Of a DNA stretch of 64,000 nucleotides, positions 24,181 through 35,610 are shown piece after piece; positions within the stretch are counted from its first letter, which is position 1; every line of letters starts with the position of its first letter. Below the pieces are notes generated by a model. It saw only the letters and a program-made list of their open reading frames with translations, had not been told where the DNA came from and ran no database searches. The stretch is from Costus lasius (Eukaryota > Streptophyta > Magnoliopsida > Zingiberales > Costaceae). The translations under genes were made by a program, and so were the position numbers. The DNA lies in the NCBI GenBank assembly GCA_027563935.2, contig CM050447.1, positions 14,166,501-14,230,500 on the forward strand, written 5' to 3'.

Positions 24181-24312
24181 ATGTCATATTGTACATTAGA
24201 TTTGTGCACAATTTGTATAGTAAATATTTGCTTTGAAAAGTTACTAGGAATATAATGGAAAAGAGGAGGCGGCTGAGGCACGCTTTTCGTTTTCAAGGTC
24301 TTTTCCTTGACA
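24168..24312 (+). repeat. 3' LTR of the TA...CA copia element
   Basis: 145 bp, begins TATTAGTG after the poly-G tract and ends TTGACA before CCAAA. Confidence 0.85.
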
Positions 24313-24317
24313 CCAAA

Positions 24318-27209
24318 GATGAAAGGTGTAAGCAAATCCTAGATTCCTGCCCTCAGTTCTATGTTGGAGCATAAGAATAAGAGAGGAAGCAGCCCCTCTT
24401 CATATTGGTAGTCTTTTTCACGATCAAATTGTATGGCTCTTATGACTAATAACATCTTTTCTCATCTACGTGCAATATTTCTTTATCTTTCATGCAAGAA
24501 CAAGTAATACCCTTCTTGCTTGCATGCAAGCTGACATGGTTGTTGAAACATCACTTCTCTCCCCCATGTGCATGGACAAGTATCACTTCGATGTATGTGA
24601 CTTCTCTCACACATCCAGTGATTGGTGATACTTCTTTTTTTACCGGTCATTTTTTTATCGGTCATTAGAAGTGTCCGGTGAAAATATTATAAACTAAACA
24701 AAAAATTTTAGTTCAGTTCTATTTGAGTTAAATCGAATTTGTAATTTAATATTTATTATTATTATTTATTATTTATGTAAATAATTTTATAACATAAGTT
24801 TTTATATAAAATTAATAAATAATGATTAAAATTTTGATTTATTCAATTCAACTCAAAATTTTGGTGTTGATTTGAAAGGTGAACCATTTTTTTGGAAAAA
24901 AAAATCTAACCAAACCAAATCGATATAGTTTGGATAAAACCTAAAATTTCAATTTGGTTCGGATTGGTTTTTCCAATTGACCAAAAAACAGAAGAGCCTA
25001 AATAGATGATGGACTATAAATTGGTTATGTAGGTCAATTTGTTTATGACTTATTTTGTGTCATATATTGGTCTGACCAGGTCAATTTGTTTATGACTTAT
25101 TTTGTGTCATATATTGGTCTGACCAGAATATGACAGACCTGATTACACCCAACCTAAATCCGAGTCATGTTGTGTAAATAGGTCTGTGTCAATTTTTGCC
25201 ATCTCTAACTACTCTTTTTATATTTCTTGATTTGTACTCGAGTCTCTATTAAAGAGACATCATGCCTTACCCCAAGATAAAATATGATTCAATTCTATTT
25301 GCCAATTACCCTTCATGAAAGAACCAATTTTCTTTTGTAGATCAATGATATGTAGATTCTGGAGAAATATGGAGCCCCAGAAGAATGTTTATCTTTTAGC
25401 TTGGGCAGCGGAACTATGAACCTATTATTCTATAATCCTCGTGGACTTGTTCTTCAATTGTTTTCTTAGAATTAAATGATCTTTAGTTCATTTTTGAACT
25501 GTCATCTCATGTCACCTTTACTTATTCATCCTAATTTAATTTTCTTCAGGTTTTGGAATTGTGATGTATGCTGTCTGAATAGGGTTCGCAAACTATTGAA
25601 ATCCTTTTGTATGTTTTCAAGAAACTCTTTTAATCAGTCTAAACAATATTGAGGTGTCTTCTTGTTGGGTGTCCGTACATTACAACAAAGTATAACAATA
25701 AATTTTAAAAAGCTGGAAAACTACAAAAACCATCATGACTTGGCTTGTTATTAGCAGATTTTCTAGAACTTGTTGGGTCTGAGTAAATTACAACAAAGTA
25801 AAGGAATAAAGTGAAGTAAATATAACACTACAAAAGCAACAATCTTGACTTAGCTTGTTATTTCAGATTTGCTGACACTTAGCGTGATAGAGCCTCTTGC
25901 ACATGTTGCATGGAAATAACACCCTGAGATTTGTGGGAAATACTCTCTGCAACGCGCGACTGAATTCCTTTCACACACCAAAATTTTTATACCAAAATTT
26001 TTGCACTATATTTATGCTCAATTTCTTTCTTCTCTCCCATTCCCTACTTTCCTCCTTCCCCTTGCTTACACCCTCTTCCTCTTTCACACACCACAAGGTT
26101 TAACATGTAGAAGTAAAGCCTTAATTCTCATAATTAACCAATTATCAAGGAAAAATTAATGGAGGAAACTTTCAAGATACACTATGGAAGAGGAGGGTTT
26201 CGTTAGCTAGAATTCTTTTGATTGTCTAGGGCGTACCTTGATGTTGACACGAGAGATCATGTTTCCAAGAAATTAAGAAAAGCATCCTGATTTCGAAGTA
26301 TGCATTCATAGGACTCATTAGATTTAGATTTGCCAAGCACTATTTTAGAAAGCTTCTAATTTGGTTGAGACAAATGATGAGGCAGCGGCTCAAGGTACAT
26401 GAAGAGGTAAAAGAAAGAGGAAAAGAAATGATAGGGAAGGGAGGAGGGAGATGAACGCATGAGTCAAGATAGTAGATAGTTTCTAACTAATATATGTAAT
26501 AATGGAAGGTGCAGCTAATATCAGAATATGAAGGTGCAAAGAGTAATTTCTGAGATATAAGATGCAAAGTATATTGCGACTTGTGAGTGAAAGTTCTGGG
26601 TATAATTATAGTTAATAGTTTATCCATAATCTATGCCCTATTAAGTCAGTGTGTAAAATTCATTTATATATAAATGGACTATTAATTTGTCATTTTGCAG
26701 TTAAAATCTGATTCTCCTTACCTAGAAATTTTGTGGGACAAGCTTGTTCACATTCCATCTGAATAACTATCTGACCTGATGGTTTACCCATGCTTTTCAA
26801 TAAATCAGTCTGGTTATTTCTACAATTTGATATACCGATCTTGGTTCAGGTTTAGAGCAACTGCTATTCTTTTCAATTTGATTGCTGAGACTTATTCTAT
26901 GACAAGATTTTTAAGTTTTAAAATTGTTTGTAAGGTGATGGTATGATTCTATTTCCCTCAATATATGCTTTGAATTAATTTTTATCTTGATATGTTCCTC
27001 TAAAAGATAGGAGTTGCTTGTCATATACGATCAAATATCTAATTCTTACAGTACTTTATTTGTGGGCATTTTATTATTGGTTATATATCATTGCCCCTCA
27101 TGTTTATAAAGAACGACGTCATAGTGTTAATCCTAATAGGTACGATAAATAACATTGTCAACTTTTCAAACTTTGCAAATGTATTACTATATATGTCTTC
27201 TTTTTTAGG
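24318..27209. other. PAT1 pseudogene gap, no gene recognised
   Basis: AT-rich sequence between the copia element and the 3' PAT1 fragment. It includes an exact 47-bp tandem duplication (25,033-25,126) and nothing else I can name. It ends in a pyrimidine tract and TTTAG acceptor at 27,209. Confidence 0.45.
25033..25126. repeat. Exact 2 x 47-bp tandem duplication
   Basis: 25,033-25,079 and 25,080-25,126 appear identical, each running from GTCAATTTG to TCTGACCAG. Lack of divergence implies a recent event. Confidence 0.92.
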
Positions 27210-29224
27210 TTCTTCTGCTACCGACTGGACACAGGAGACTGACTTTCCTAGTTGGATAGATCGACAAATATTTGACGCTGAAGATGCTCAGAAAGGGGAA
27301 GGGGATCACAACCGCATGCTTCTTTTGCGCAGCTTGGTGAACGAAAACAATTGCATGGAACATCCTCATGCCCTCTACAGCCTCACCAGCAGCGATCTGT
27401 TTATTCAATATCCGCATACAAGTTGCCTTTTACTTATCCTACACCGAGGGGACTATGTCAGCCCCTGGCACGCCATTCAAGCTTGCCGTCTGCCATCTGT
27501 TTCTTCTGCATTTCAAAATTTTGTTCCGTCCTCTTATTCTGGTTCTCAATACCAGTTTGGGGGGCCCACACGTGGGCTTCACCATAGTGCAAATATGCAA
27601 TCTCGCACCATGTATTTCGTCGACCAGCTTTCCAGGGAATTGCTTGCTGAATCAGACTAGCTTGTTTCCTAAGGAACATTTCAGCCTGTTGCCCAGCATG
27701 TTTCCACAATACTTACCCTTACCAAGTGGGCTAATAGCTTAACAGTTAATGTCACAACAACAGCTGATCCAATCATACCTCACTCGGTTGTCCCTCCTGC
27801 AGCCTAATTTATGCAACCTACATATTCCTTCGGCACAAGTGGTAAACAAGTTTGACTCAGTTAGTGGCGTTTCTAATTTAAGAGACCGTAGATCAAAATT
27901 GTCTCATAAGGGAAAAGAGAATTCACGGTTGTCTCAGCAGTCTTCTGAAACTGGTAGTTTGAAGGGTGACAGTGTTTTTCAATTTGATCAAAGTACATGT
28001 CAGCTGAGGAGATAGGGACAATTTTGAAAATGCAGTATGCAGCAACACTATTGATCCTACCTAAATGACTATCGCCATCAAGCTTGTCTTGCAAAAAGGT
28101 CAGTTCAAGTCTTGTGCGCTTCTGTCCAGCAGTAATTAAGGATCCTGCACGTTCACGTGTTAATAAAGAATCACCTGCATGTTTCCAGGTTGATGCATTT
28201 GGAAGGATTCCATTCTGTTCGTAGGCCTCATCCTCTCCTGGAGGTTAACATGCCATCCCCACCAGGTGATGATCACAAGTCATGTAGGAAACCTCTTGAA
28301 TTAGAGCCAATACTTGCTGCGAGAATCACCATTGAAGATTGTTTTAGCCTACTTGATGTAGATGATATTGATCGAATGTTCCAGATTAAACGACCACAAG
28401 ATGGTGGGTTGCAATTGAAGCGAAGGCAAGCTCTCCTTGAACTGATTGTTGGATCACTCCAGCTTGCTGATCCGTTTGGCCTGCTAAATCTGATGATTCT
28501 TCTGTTTTTGCCCCGAAGGGTGACCTTGTTTTTCTACGCGTAGTTTCTCTTTCCCAAGGGCAGAAAGTTCATTTGTCGCAATCTTCACCTTCTAGTTCCT
28601 GGAAGTCAATCTACTTGAGTTGTATGCATGGCCATTTTTCGTCACCTTAGGTATATCTGTTTGGTGGTCTACCTTCAGATTCTAGTGCAGCTGAAACAGT
28701 AACCAATATGTCCAAGTTGTGTCTTCATGTGTTCGGCATATGGAACTTAGTGCACTTAGTGCTTGCCTGGCTGCAGTGGTTTGTTCATCTGAACAACCAC
28801 CTCTTCGCCCTGTTGGAAGTTTGTCCGGTGATGGAGCTAGCATAATTATATAGTCTGTTCTTGATAGAGCTACAGACCTTATAGAACCTCATGCTGCAAC
28901 CAAAATGTAGTGTCGCTAACCAAACTTTATGGCAGAATCTTTTGATACTTTCTTTCGGCTTCTTACCGGCTACTGCCTGAGTAAATATGACAGTACAATG
29001 CAGAAGTTGCTTGCGCAGGCAAAAGCGCAGCGACGTTGTTGCCCGAGGCATCCAGAGCTATTAGGAGGAAATGCCAATCGAATTGTTACATGCAAGTCTT
29101 CCTCACACCAACGAGCATCAGCACAAGATGTTACTTGCTCAGAGATCCATGCCTATTACCCATCTTTGCTGCTACTCACGGTAGTTGAACCAGGACTGAA
29201 AGTTTTGAGCCTGTAGCTGGTTGA
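27210..29224 (+). pseudogene. PAT1: PAT1-like decapping factor, 3' fragment with frameshifts
   Basis: Starts after a TTTTTTAG acceptor with S-S-A-T-D-W-T-Q-E and W-I-D-R-Q-I-F-D, matching the plant PAT1 S-S-A-T-D-W-A-Q / L-D-Q-Q-I-F-D box. Later family blocks follow in order but in changing frames: an M-S-A-E-E-I-(x)n-M-Q region near 28,005, H-P-L-L-E-V near 28,230, then L-A-A-R-I-T-I-E-D and L-L-D-V-D-D-I-D-R-M-F at 28,315-28,380. The end is E-P-V-A-G-stop at 29,222-29,224. Stops appear from about 28,050 onward and there are many single-base shifts. No intron is visible in this 2-kb stretch. The gene is clearly non-functional; the full-length paralogue must lie elsewhere (inference). Confidence 0.85.
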
Positions 29225-30486
29225 TGTAGATTGAATTAAAAGATGTTGCTGAAAAGGCCTTCACTTTCCTCTTTTATAGGATTATTTCAGCAACGTTAGA
29301 ATGAATAGTCTCTGCATTTATATGAGAACATTGTTGGAGGTGGAACTGGATTCTCCAAAAAAAACATGACGGAGAATCGAGGGAGTAATTTTAACGCTCT
29401 GCAATATGGTTCTCCGTACAAAGATGTACAAGATCAGCAATTACTTGTGTGATTAGCAAGGTGAACCGTCTTTTTTTACTTGGGTCATCTTTTTGTTTAT
29501 ATATATTATAATAGCAGCAATATGAACCACTTGCAAAATAGTGGCGGTGAAGCAGGTTTTATTCAAACTAGCGCTAAAATTATACCATTATGTCGGCAAA
29601 TTAGGTTATTTTCTATCAAATGTTGATATCAAACATTATACTAGATTAGTTTGATTATTTGTTGCCGAGGAAAATACGGAATGCCCGCTAATCGTTGTTA
29701 CGAAACAATGATAAAAGAAAAAAAAAAAATACTTGAGAATTCAAGCTTCTAACTAATTTCATTTGATAGAAAATAAAATTTTAAAATTATAGTTCAACCA
29801 ATACCTAAGATAGTTTTGGCGCTATTTATTAAATCAAAGTGGTAAAAAATATTACATAGGATAGGAAAAAAAAACTCCGCAGAGCTGTCTGTGAGACTTG
29901 TAGACTTATAAAAGAGAGTAAAAAAAATATAAACTATCATTAACTGTTTATATTTTATCATATAATAATTGAAGAAATTTCAAAAGAAACATGCTACAGA
30001 CATGAAAATAACAGGTAACAGCCTTAAAATATTAAAGCACAAAACTTATTCGTATTAAACGAGTTCTGAAAGAAAAACATAATTCTGATAAATTTTAAAA
30101 AACACAGCATTATCAAATGGTCAGTTTCGTAAGATTTACAACCACTAACGAAAAATTTTACCAGACAGGGTGGTTGACTAGAAAATATCAAGTAGGGTCA
30201 CTTGTTAGCCGTTGGATGCAGTGACACTACTGCATCTAACGTGTTGACCCTGCTTATGATTCCTAGACAGACACCCCTGTAGGAAATTTTCTAACCACTA
30301 CCTGTATAATTCATAGCCAGAAAGTACAAATTAACATCACTTCAAAAGTTAGAAAAAATCAAAGCAAAACAAATTCAGAATCTAAAGCAGCGCATCCAGG
30401 AGTTCTGCAAAAAAAAAATCTCAATGTATTAAAAAATATCCCTTTGTTTCATATATAAAAGGCTATTGCATTCGATGAAGCTACAC
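29225..30486. other. Intergenic between convergent PAT1 pseudogene and RNase P gene
   Basis: AT-rich spacer, probably both 3' regions. Contains a fold-back candidate at 30,168-30,306 and nothing else recognised. Confidence 0.5.
30168..30306. mobile_element. Fold-back MITE candidate
   Basis: Outer arms share ACAGG-n-TGGTT and TAGAAAAT-(T/A)TC in inverted orientation. AGGGTCA pairs with TGACCCT further in, and the centre is a 12-bp stem (GTTGGATGCAGT against ACTGCATCTAAC, one mismatch) with a 6-bp loop. No clear target duplication, so the class is unassigned. Confidence 0.5.
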
Positions 30487-32606
30487 CTACATAAGAAATG
30501 GAATGGATAACGTACTGATGTTCTTATCATTCTTACACTTGTTACTCTCAACAATATCCTTCAAGCTGGACCAACCTTTTCTCCGCCGCTTATTTGAGCT
30601 CCCAGTAACCATTCCTGAATCAGGAGTTGCCGAACCGCTCGCAAACTTGATTGGTGTAATGTTGCTGGCTTTCCTCTTGTTAGATTCACCAACTAATTTC
30701 ATTACTGCACTAACTGAGCTCTTGGCAGAAACAGATACAGCTGCAGCACTAGCATCGGGAGTGCTAGAATTTAGATCAGATGCCAGCTGTGTGTCAGGAT
30801 GATTCTGCCTAGCATCAGTATGTTGAATATCCGTTGTGACAGAAATTCCATTGATGCAGTTTCCTTTCATCTCACTAGTAGGTTCACGGAACTTGAATTT
30901 TGAGGTAGGGCCCTGTTGCGACGCTAAGAGAGCTTGGACATGGCCTTTGGCAGTGCCCCATTTTAGGTTCCGATGAGAACAGAAATGGCATGTGAAGACT
31001 ACATGATTCTGTGGAAGAACTCGTGACTTCTTGCATCGTCTTCTCTTTTTGGTAACCTTTTCTATCCGCACAGTGCAATTGATCCCAGGCTGCAGGATGG
31101 TTTCACATCTGCAAATCCGCAGCTGTTACCACGTGAGTTTAAAACAAGCTCATCCGATGAAAACATAGTAAGCACACAAGTCAATGGCGGCAGCTATATA
31201 TGATAATCAAGTGTGCATGCTATATGATGGGATAATCTATATTGAAGTAACGAAAGAAGTAAAGAAGACCAAGCAGGAAGTAAAAAAGATCAATGATCAA
31301 AAATATATAATCTATTAAAACATGAACTCAACTATCAATGAAAAAAAAATGACTTCAATTTATTGATCATAAGAGATATATAGTTCCACTTACATCTATG
31401 TAGGGTGAACTAACATAGCATATTTTAAGTATATGTTCCAAACACGTCTTCTAGGCCTCAACACGTTATATCATAGATTCATTACAGGTTTACTACTACG
31501 AATAAACTAATATGTAATAACAAATGCAAAGCTATCCTCCTGATTTGCACTTTTAGCTTATATTTATATATACATATAGGAACACAGACATGATTATAGA
31601 TGAATAACTTATATTTCCTAATCTTGCTAGTGGCATCCCTTATTGCTCCTTCAATGGACCTTATACATGTACATCCACTTGGGTTATGATAATACAATTA
31701 AATTTTTAATATAGAACAGTAACCTTTATAATAAATATTATATATCAAACATATTATACTCATAATATAGTCATTCTTATATGAGAATAAACTAATTTCT
31801 ATACTATAATATTTTTAAAACATTGTATTAACATATTACATAAAAAATATTATATAACAAGAAGAAATAAACTAAACATCATAACCTTACATTCACAGCA
31901 AACTAATCCAAAATTTCTATGTTAGACAAACATACATAACAAACTCAGTCACTTGACAGTTTAATTGACGAGAATAATTTGTTATTGGACTATAATTTAA
32001 CACAAGACCACATTGCATGGACACACCCATTTTATGCAAGAGAGACGCGAAGAGGAAATAAAAATGTGAATTTTTAGATTCTTAAAATAGGACTGGAAAG
32101 GCATTCCAATTTCTAAACTTTAGACAAAAGACAAAATAAATAAAACTAGAATACTAAAATTGAAACAATTGTAAGATCCCAACCACCTATGTAGTAGCTA
32201 TTTATATTATGGCAGACTAAATTCTAGAAAACTTCACTGAACAAATATAGTTTGGTTGCAGAAGTCAACATAACAGTAAAAATAAGCTAATTAGTTCCAT
32301 TAATTCAATTAAGTTACTAGTTCTAGCAATAAAGGAGGTGGATTACCTCTCACAAAGAACATTTGATGGATCCAAAGGAATTCCTGAAGCCTCAGCATTG
32401 GAAGCCAACTGCTCCCCAAAAAATGCAGCAAGAGAACCTATTCTAGCATCGCCACCAGCCCATGTTGCTATGCGCTGAAGATGTTGTATCTTCAATACAG
32501 AAGTCACATCAATTTGTTTTGTACCAGTTTTTTCCTCGCGGAGTGTTGAACCTGGATGTAGACCTTTGTTGGCGTGTAAGACGCCCTTCTCTTTCTTCCT
32601 ACCCAT
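30487..32606 (-). CDS. RNase P/MRP subunit-like protein (Rpr2/Rpp21/SNM1 family), two coding exons
   Basis: Coding exons are 32,606-32,347 and 31,108-30,487, joined across a GTAATC donor and a TTTGCAG acceptor. They give 293 residues without a stop. The start M-G-R-K-K-E-K lies immediately after a TACAG acceptor, so the upstream exon is untranslated. The N-terminal third is the Rpr2/Rpp21/SNM1 domain: a helical part (residues 30-75) and a zinc site formed by C85-x2-C88 and C127-x2-C130, followed by H-R-N-L-K-W-G-T. The rest is low-complexity, serine-rich and basic. The family acts in RNase P or MRP, in tRNA 5' and rRNA processing in the nucleus or nucleolus; which complex is not decidable here. 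The first intron, if the 44-kb promoter is used, exceeds 11 kb and contains a Ty3 element. Confidence 0.85.
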
Positions 32607-33162
32607 CTGTATGTATAGAGCCCAAAATTGCAAAATTGTAAAATCTATAGATCAGACAAGGTCAACAAAGTATAATTGTTACAAATCACTAATCGATCAA
32701 ATGGTAAATATATCTATTTTAAAAGACATTTCAGAGAGCTGAACACTAAAAGCACTAGCGTAATAATTTCTGAATGGCAACATGACAGTTCAAAACAGAA
32801 AGGGAGTATTCAAACTAAGGAGCCAGCCCTCACTGCCTGTGAACAGAGGGGTTCATCACAGCCCGTGAACAACGGTTAATCCCTCCCTCACGGTTACCTA
32901 CGTCCCATGATATGTTCAACAATAAGGCAGAGCCAACAAGTGTGGTCATCGGCTGCAAGCAACCAAACAAGCTTCCTTTCCTATGCATTGTTGCAAGCTA
33001 CAGTAGTTGATAGAGCAAGGAAAGGAGAAAAATTGGTACTTGCCTTGATCAAAAGAATGGAATTGGGTCTTCTGCTGCCACCAATCACCAAGATATCCAC
33101 ACAACCGATGTCACACCCTAATAGGTTAGACAACACCAAAAGTAGCAGTTTAATATGATATA
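32607..33162 (-). other. 5'UTR intron of the RNase P-like gene, proximal part
   Basis: No coding match. Around 32,820-32,900 is a GC-richer patch with repeated CTGTGAACA/CCGTGAACAA motifs. It ends at the start of the block shared with 52,066. Confidence 0.45.
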
Positions 33163-33500
33163 CAAAGCTTGAACCAAGCTTAAGCTCTTACTCATAATTT
33201 TTTCCAAAACAAAATAAGTTCTTTCTACTAGTGTCAATAGTGTGATCAAGTAAAAATCTATTACAACAGATCCACAACATTACAGTTTACAAATTTATCT
33301 CATTTGCTATACAATTCCGCAACAAACATATTATAACATAAGGTGGCTGCTACCTATCTACTCATGTTGGGTGAATCACATCTGGACTAGGAGCCAAACA
33401 AAGGGTGTTAAGTTGAAAGAGCTAAGTAGGAATTACAATTTAAAATATATCAATTCTATATGGCAGTAAATCATAATACCAAAATACATAACTAAGTAAA
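33163..33500. repeat. Duplicated block, copy A part 1 (matches 52,066-52,470)
   Basis: Starts AAAGCTTGAACCAAGCTTAA. Homology with 52,066 continues in the same orientation through TTTTTTCCAAAACAAAATAA and the region with AACATAAGGTGGC. Copy A continues at about 43,345 after insertions. Divergence is moderate, with substitutions and small indels. Confidence 0.85.
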
Positions 33501-33552
33501 ATATTAAAGACTATCATCACTCTCACGTCTGCACTTTTGAATAGAGTGTTTC

Positions 33553-35609
33553 TGTTACGTCCGTGATAAAAACGGACGAAGAAGATATAGTATATTAGTC
33601 GAATGATGGGACATGACTGTGGACGGTGGTCAAACCCATCCCTCCACCCATCACGCGTTGTCGCGTTTCCTTTCTCCCCTCTATTTCTCTCCCGTTGCCA
33701 TTCGTTTTCTTCACCGTGTTTTCTTCACTGAACGAACGAACGAGCCTTCGGTTGAGCTGCGCTCGCCCTCCTCCTTTGCTCGCGTCTCCTTTCCTCCTGC
33801 CGGCGGACGCTGACTGGCGACGAGCTTTCGCCGTCCAACGACTGAAAATCCGGCCGTCTTCGCCCCTACCTTCTTCTCCCTCGCGTCCGACAGGAAACTT
33901 CAGATCCGATGTCCAACGCGTCTCCGGCGACTCCAGTGACCTTCCTCTGGCCTCGGCGGACGTTTCCGCCACCAGCCGACGCCTCCCCGACACCTTCTTC
34001 TCCGGCTCCGGCGAAGTGCGCGAACAGCGCCGCCGAGCCTTCGACCTCAGATCTACGCGGTCTCCGGCGTCTCCCTGCAAAACCGACAGTACGGCCGTAC
34101 TCACCTCGCCGGCGGCTACCTTGTGGCACTCCAGAAATTCAGATCGGCCACCGGAGTTACTGTTCCGGCGATCACTGTAGCGGCGGCGCTACTGTTCCGG
34201 CGAACTTTTCCGGCAAACATCGAGTTCCGTGCTGACGACTCGGTTACGCGCGCGTGGTTGGTTCTCGCGTATCCCGACTTCCGGTGGTGATTATTGCGTT
34301 CGCACGTGGCTGCGAACTAGGTTAGTACCCGTGCTCCGTCTCCGTACACGTATTATACGAACGCATGCGAACATAACCCTGGACTCACGTATATCTGTCA
34401 AACTTGATTTAATAACTTGGTACGACCTGATTAGCATAATAAAACCGGATTAGCATGTTAATTGGTGTTAAATGGATTAAAATAGAATGGTGTGACTTAT
34501 ACATGGTTTACCCTGTTAGGTCCTGTTGATTGATACTTGACACTGTGTTGGTTGGATCTGTACTGTTCGGCTACTGTTGAGGTAGGGATTCTACCTCCGT
34601 TCTTTGTTACGGTGCCAACCGCATGTGTAGTTAGCGGCACTTCCCTTATTGCTTATTAACACTGTTGATTACTGTTCTAATTCCCGTTCTACTCTGCGTA
34701 CATTCCTGTTGACATAAACTATTGCATGAAACACGATATGAGTATTTTCGTTTCTTGCATGTTTATTTGTAGTTGGTAGATGGTATGAGTTCTGTATATG
34801 TACATTGAGGATTGACTGTCTAGCGATAGACATGTCAGTATACCTCAGATACTGCCTGTGAGATTTCTGTCGAGACTGTATGATCGTCTCTGACCGAGAG
34901 AGTTCGATGTTATGGGCTTGAGGTCTGTTATCAACCCAATAAGGGGTTGTACTGAGTGTAGGACGTTACACTAGCGGGCTGTCGACGGACAGTCGTCTCT
35001 ACTGTTCGGGGAGCCATCAGTAGGGACCACTCTATTTTATAGAGTTGCGGGTCGTGGACCACTGCTGTACCAGCTCCCAAATTTTATCTGTGTATGAGGA
35101 TACATATATATTGATATGTATATTGAGATTTGATTATACTTTATATGGTCATATAGAGTCTTGGTTGTATTCTGGTAATTCCCTGTATCTGATCATGCAC
35201 CATATCATTGTAATATCCCTACTTAGCCTCCGGCTAACCCCCTTCGGTTTGCCTCCAGGTTCAGGCGCGGCTCCACCTGGAGCAGAGTAGATAGTTAGTA
35301 GTTGGCCACCAGTCTGGGTGGGTTGTGATGCATTTTGGTCTGTTGTTGTTTTTATGTTATGTTGTTGGACTCTGTTGACCGCTGCGCCGGTCCTGTTGTT
35401 GTTATTTCTGTTGACCGCTGCGCCGGTCTATATTTCGTATCTGTCGGTGATGTATTATGGATATTTAAGGCCGGGCTGGCATCTGTTTAGACTATTTTAT
35501 TTCAGTCTGTACCTTTCGGTTGTCAGGAGTGATTGACAGGTACAGTGTTGTGCGTCCCGAGGTCCGGGATTCCCGGCGTGGGATCCGGGTGGATTTTTGG
35601 GGCGTAACA
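33553..35609 (+). repeat. 5' LTR (copy 1) of the Tekay-like element
   Basis: TGTTACG to GTAACA. Its first 700 bp are strikingly GC-rich. Differences from copy 2 are few (roughly one per hundred bases plus small indels). It carries two copies of the GACCGCTGCGCCGGTC hairpin motif. Confidence 0.93.
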
Positions 35610-35610
35610 A

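Larger units (their letters stand above)
19480..24312 (+). mobile_element. Ty1/copia retrotransposon with TA...CA termini, decayed
   Basis: 4.83 kb flanked by a 5-bp target duplication CCAAA (19475-19479 and 24313-24317). LTRs of about 162 and 145 bp begin TAT(C/T)AGTG and end TTGACA, so the outer bases are TA and CA rather than TG and CA. The primer-binding site TGGTATCAGAGC (initiator tRNA-Met) follows the 5' LTR directly at 19642-19653. The polypurine tract before the 3' LTR is a run of G with one A (about 24,144-24,163). Domain order protease-integrase-RT-RNase H is copia. Frameshifts and stops disable it. Confidence 0.9.

Noticed and set aside
33595..34180. Open frames of 169-184 codons on both strands, repeated in all three Tekay-like LTR copies
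   Set aside because: They lie inside LTRs, overlap on both strands, are low-complexity and GC-driven. Their repetition reflects LTR copy number, not selection for protein.
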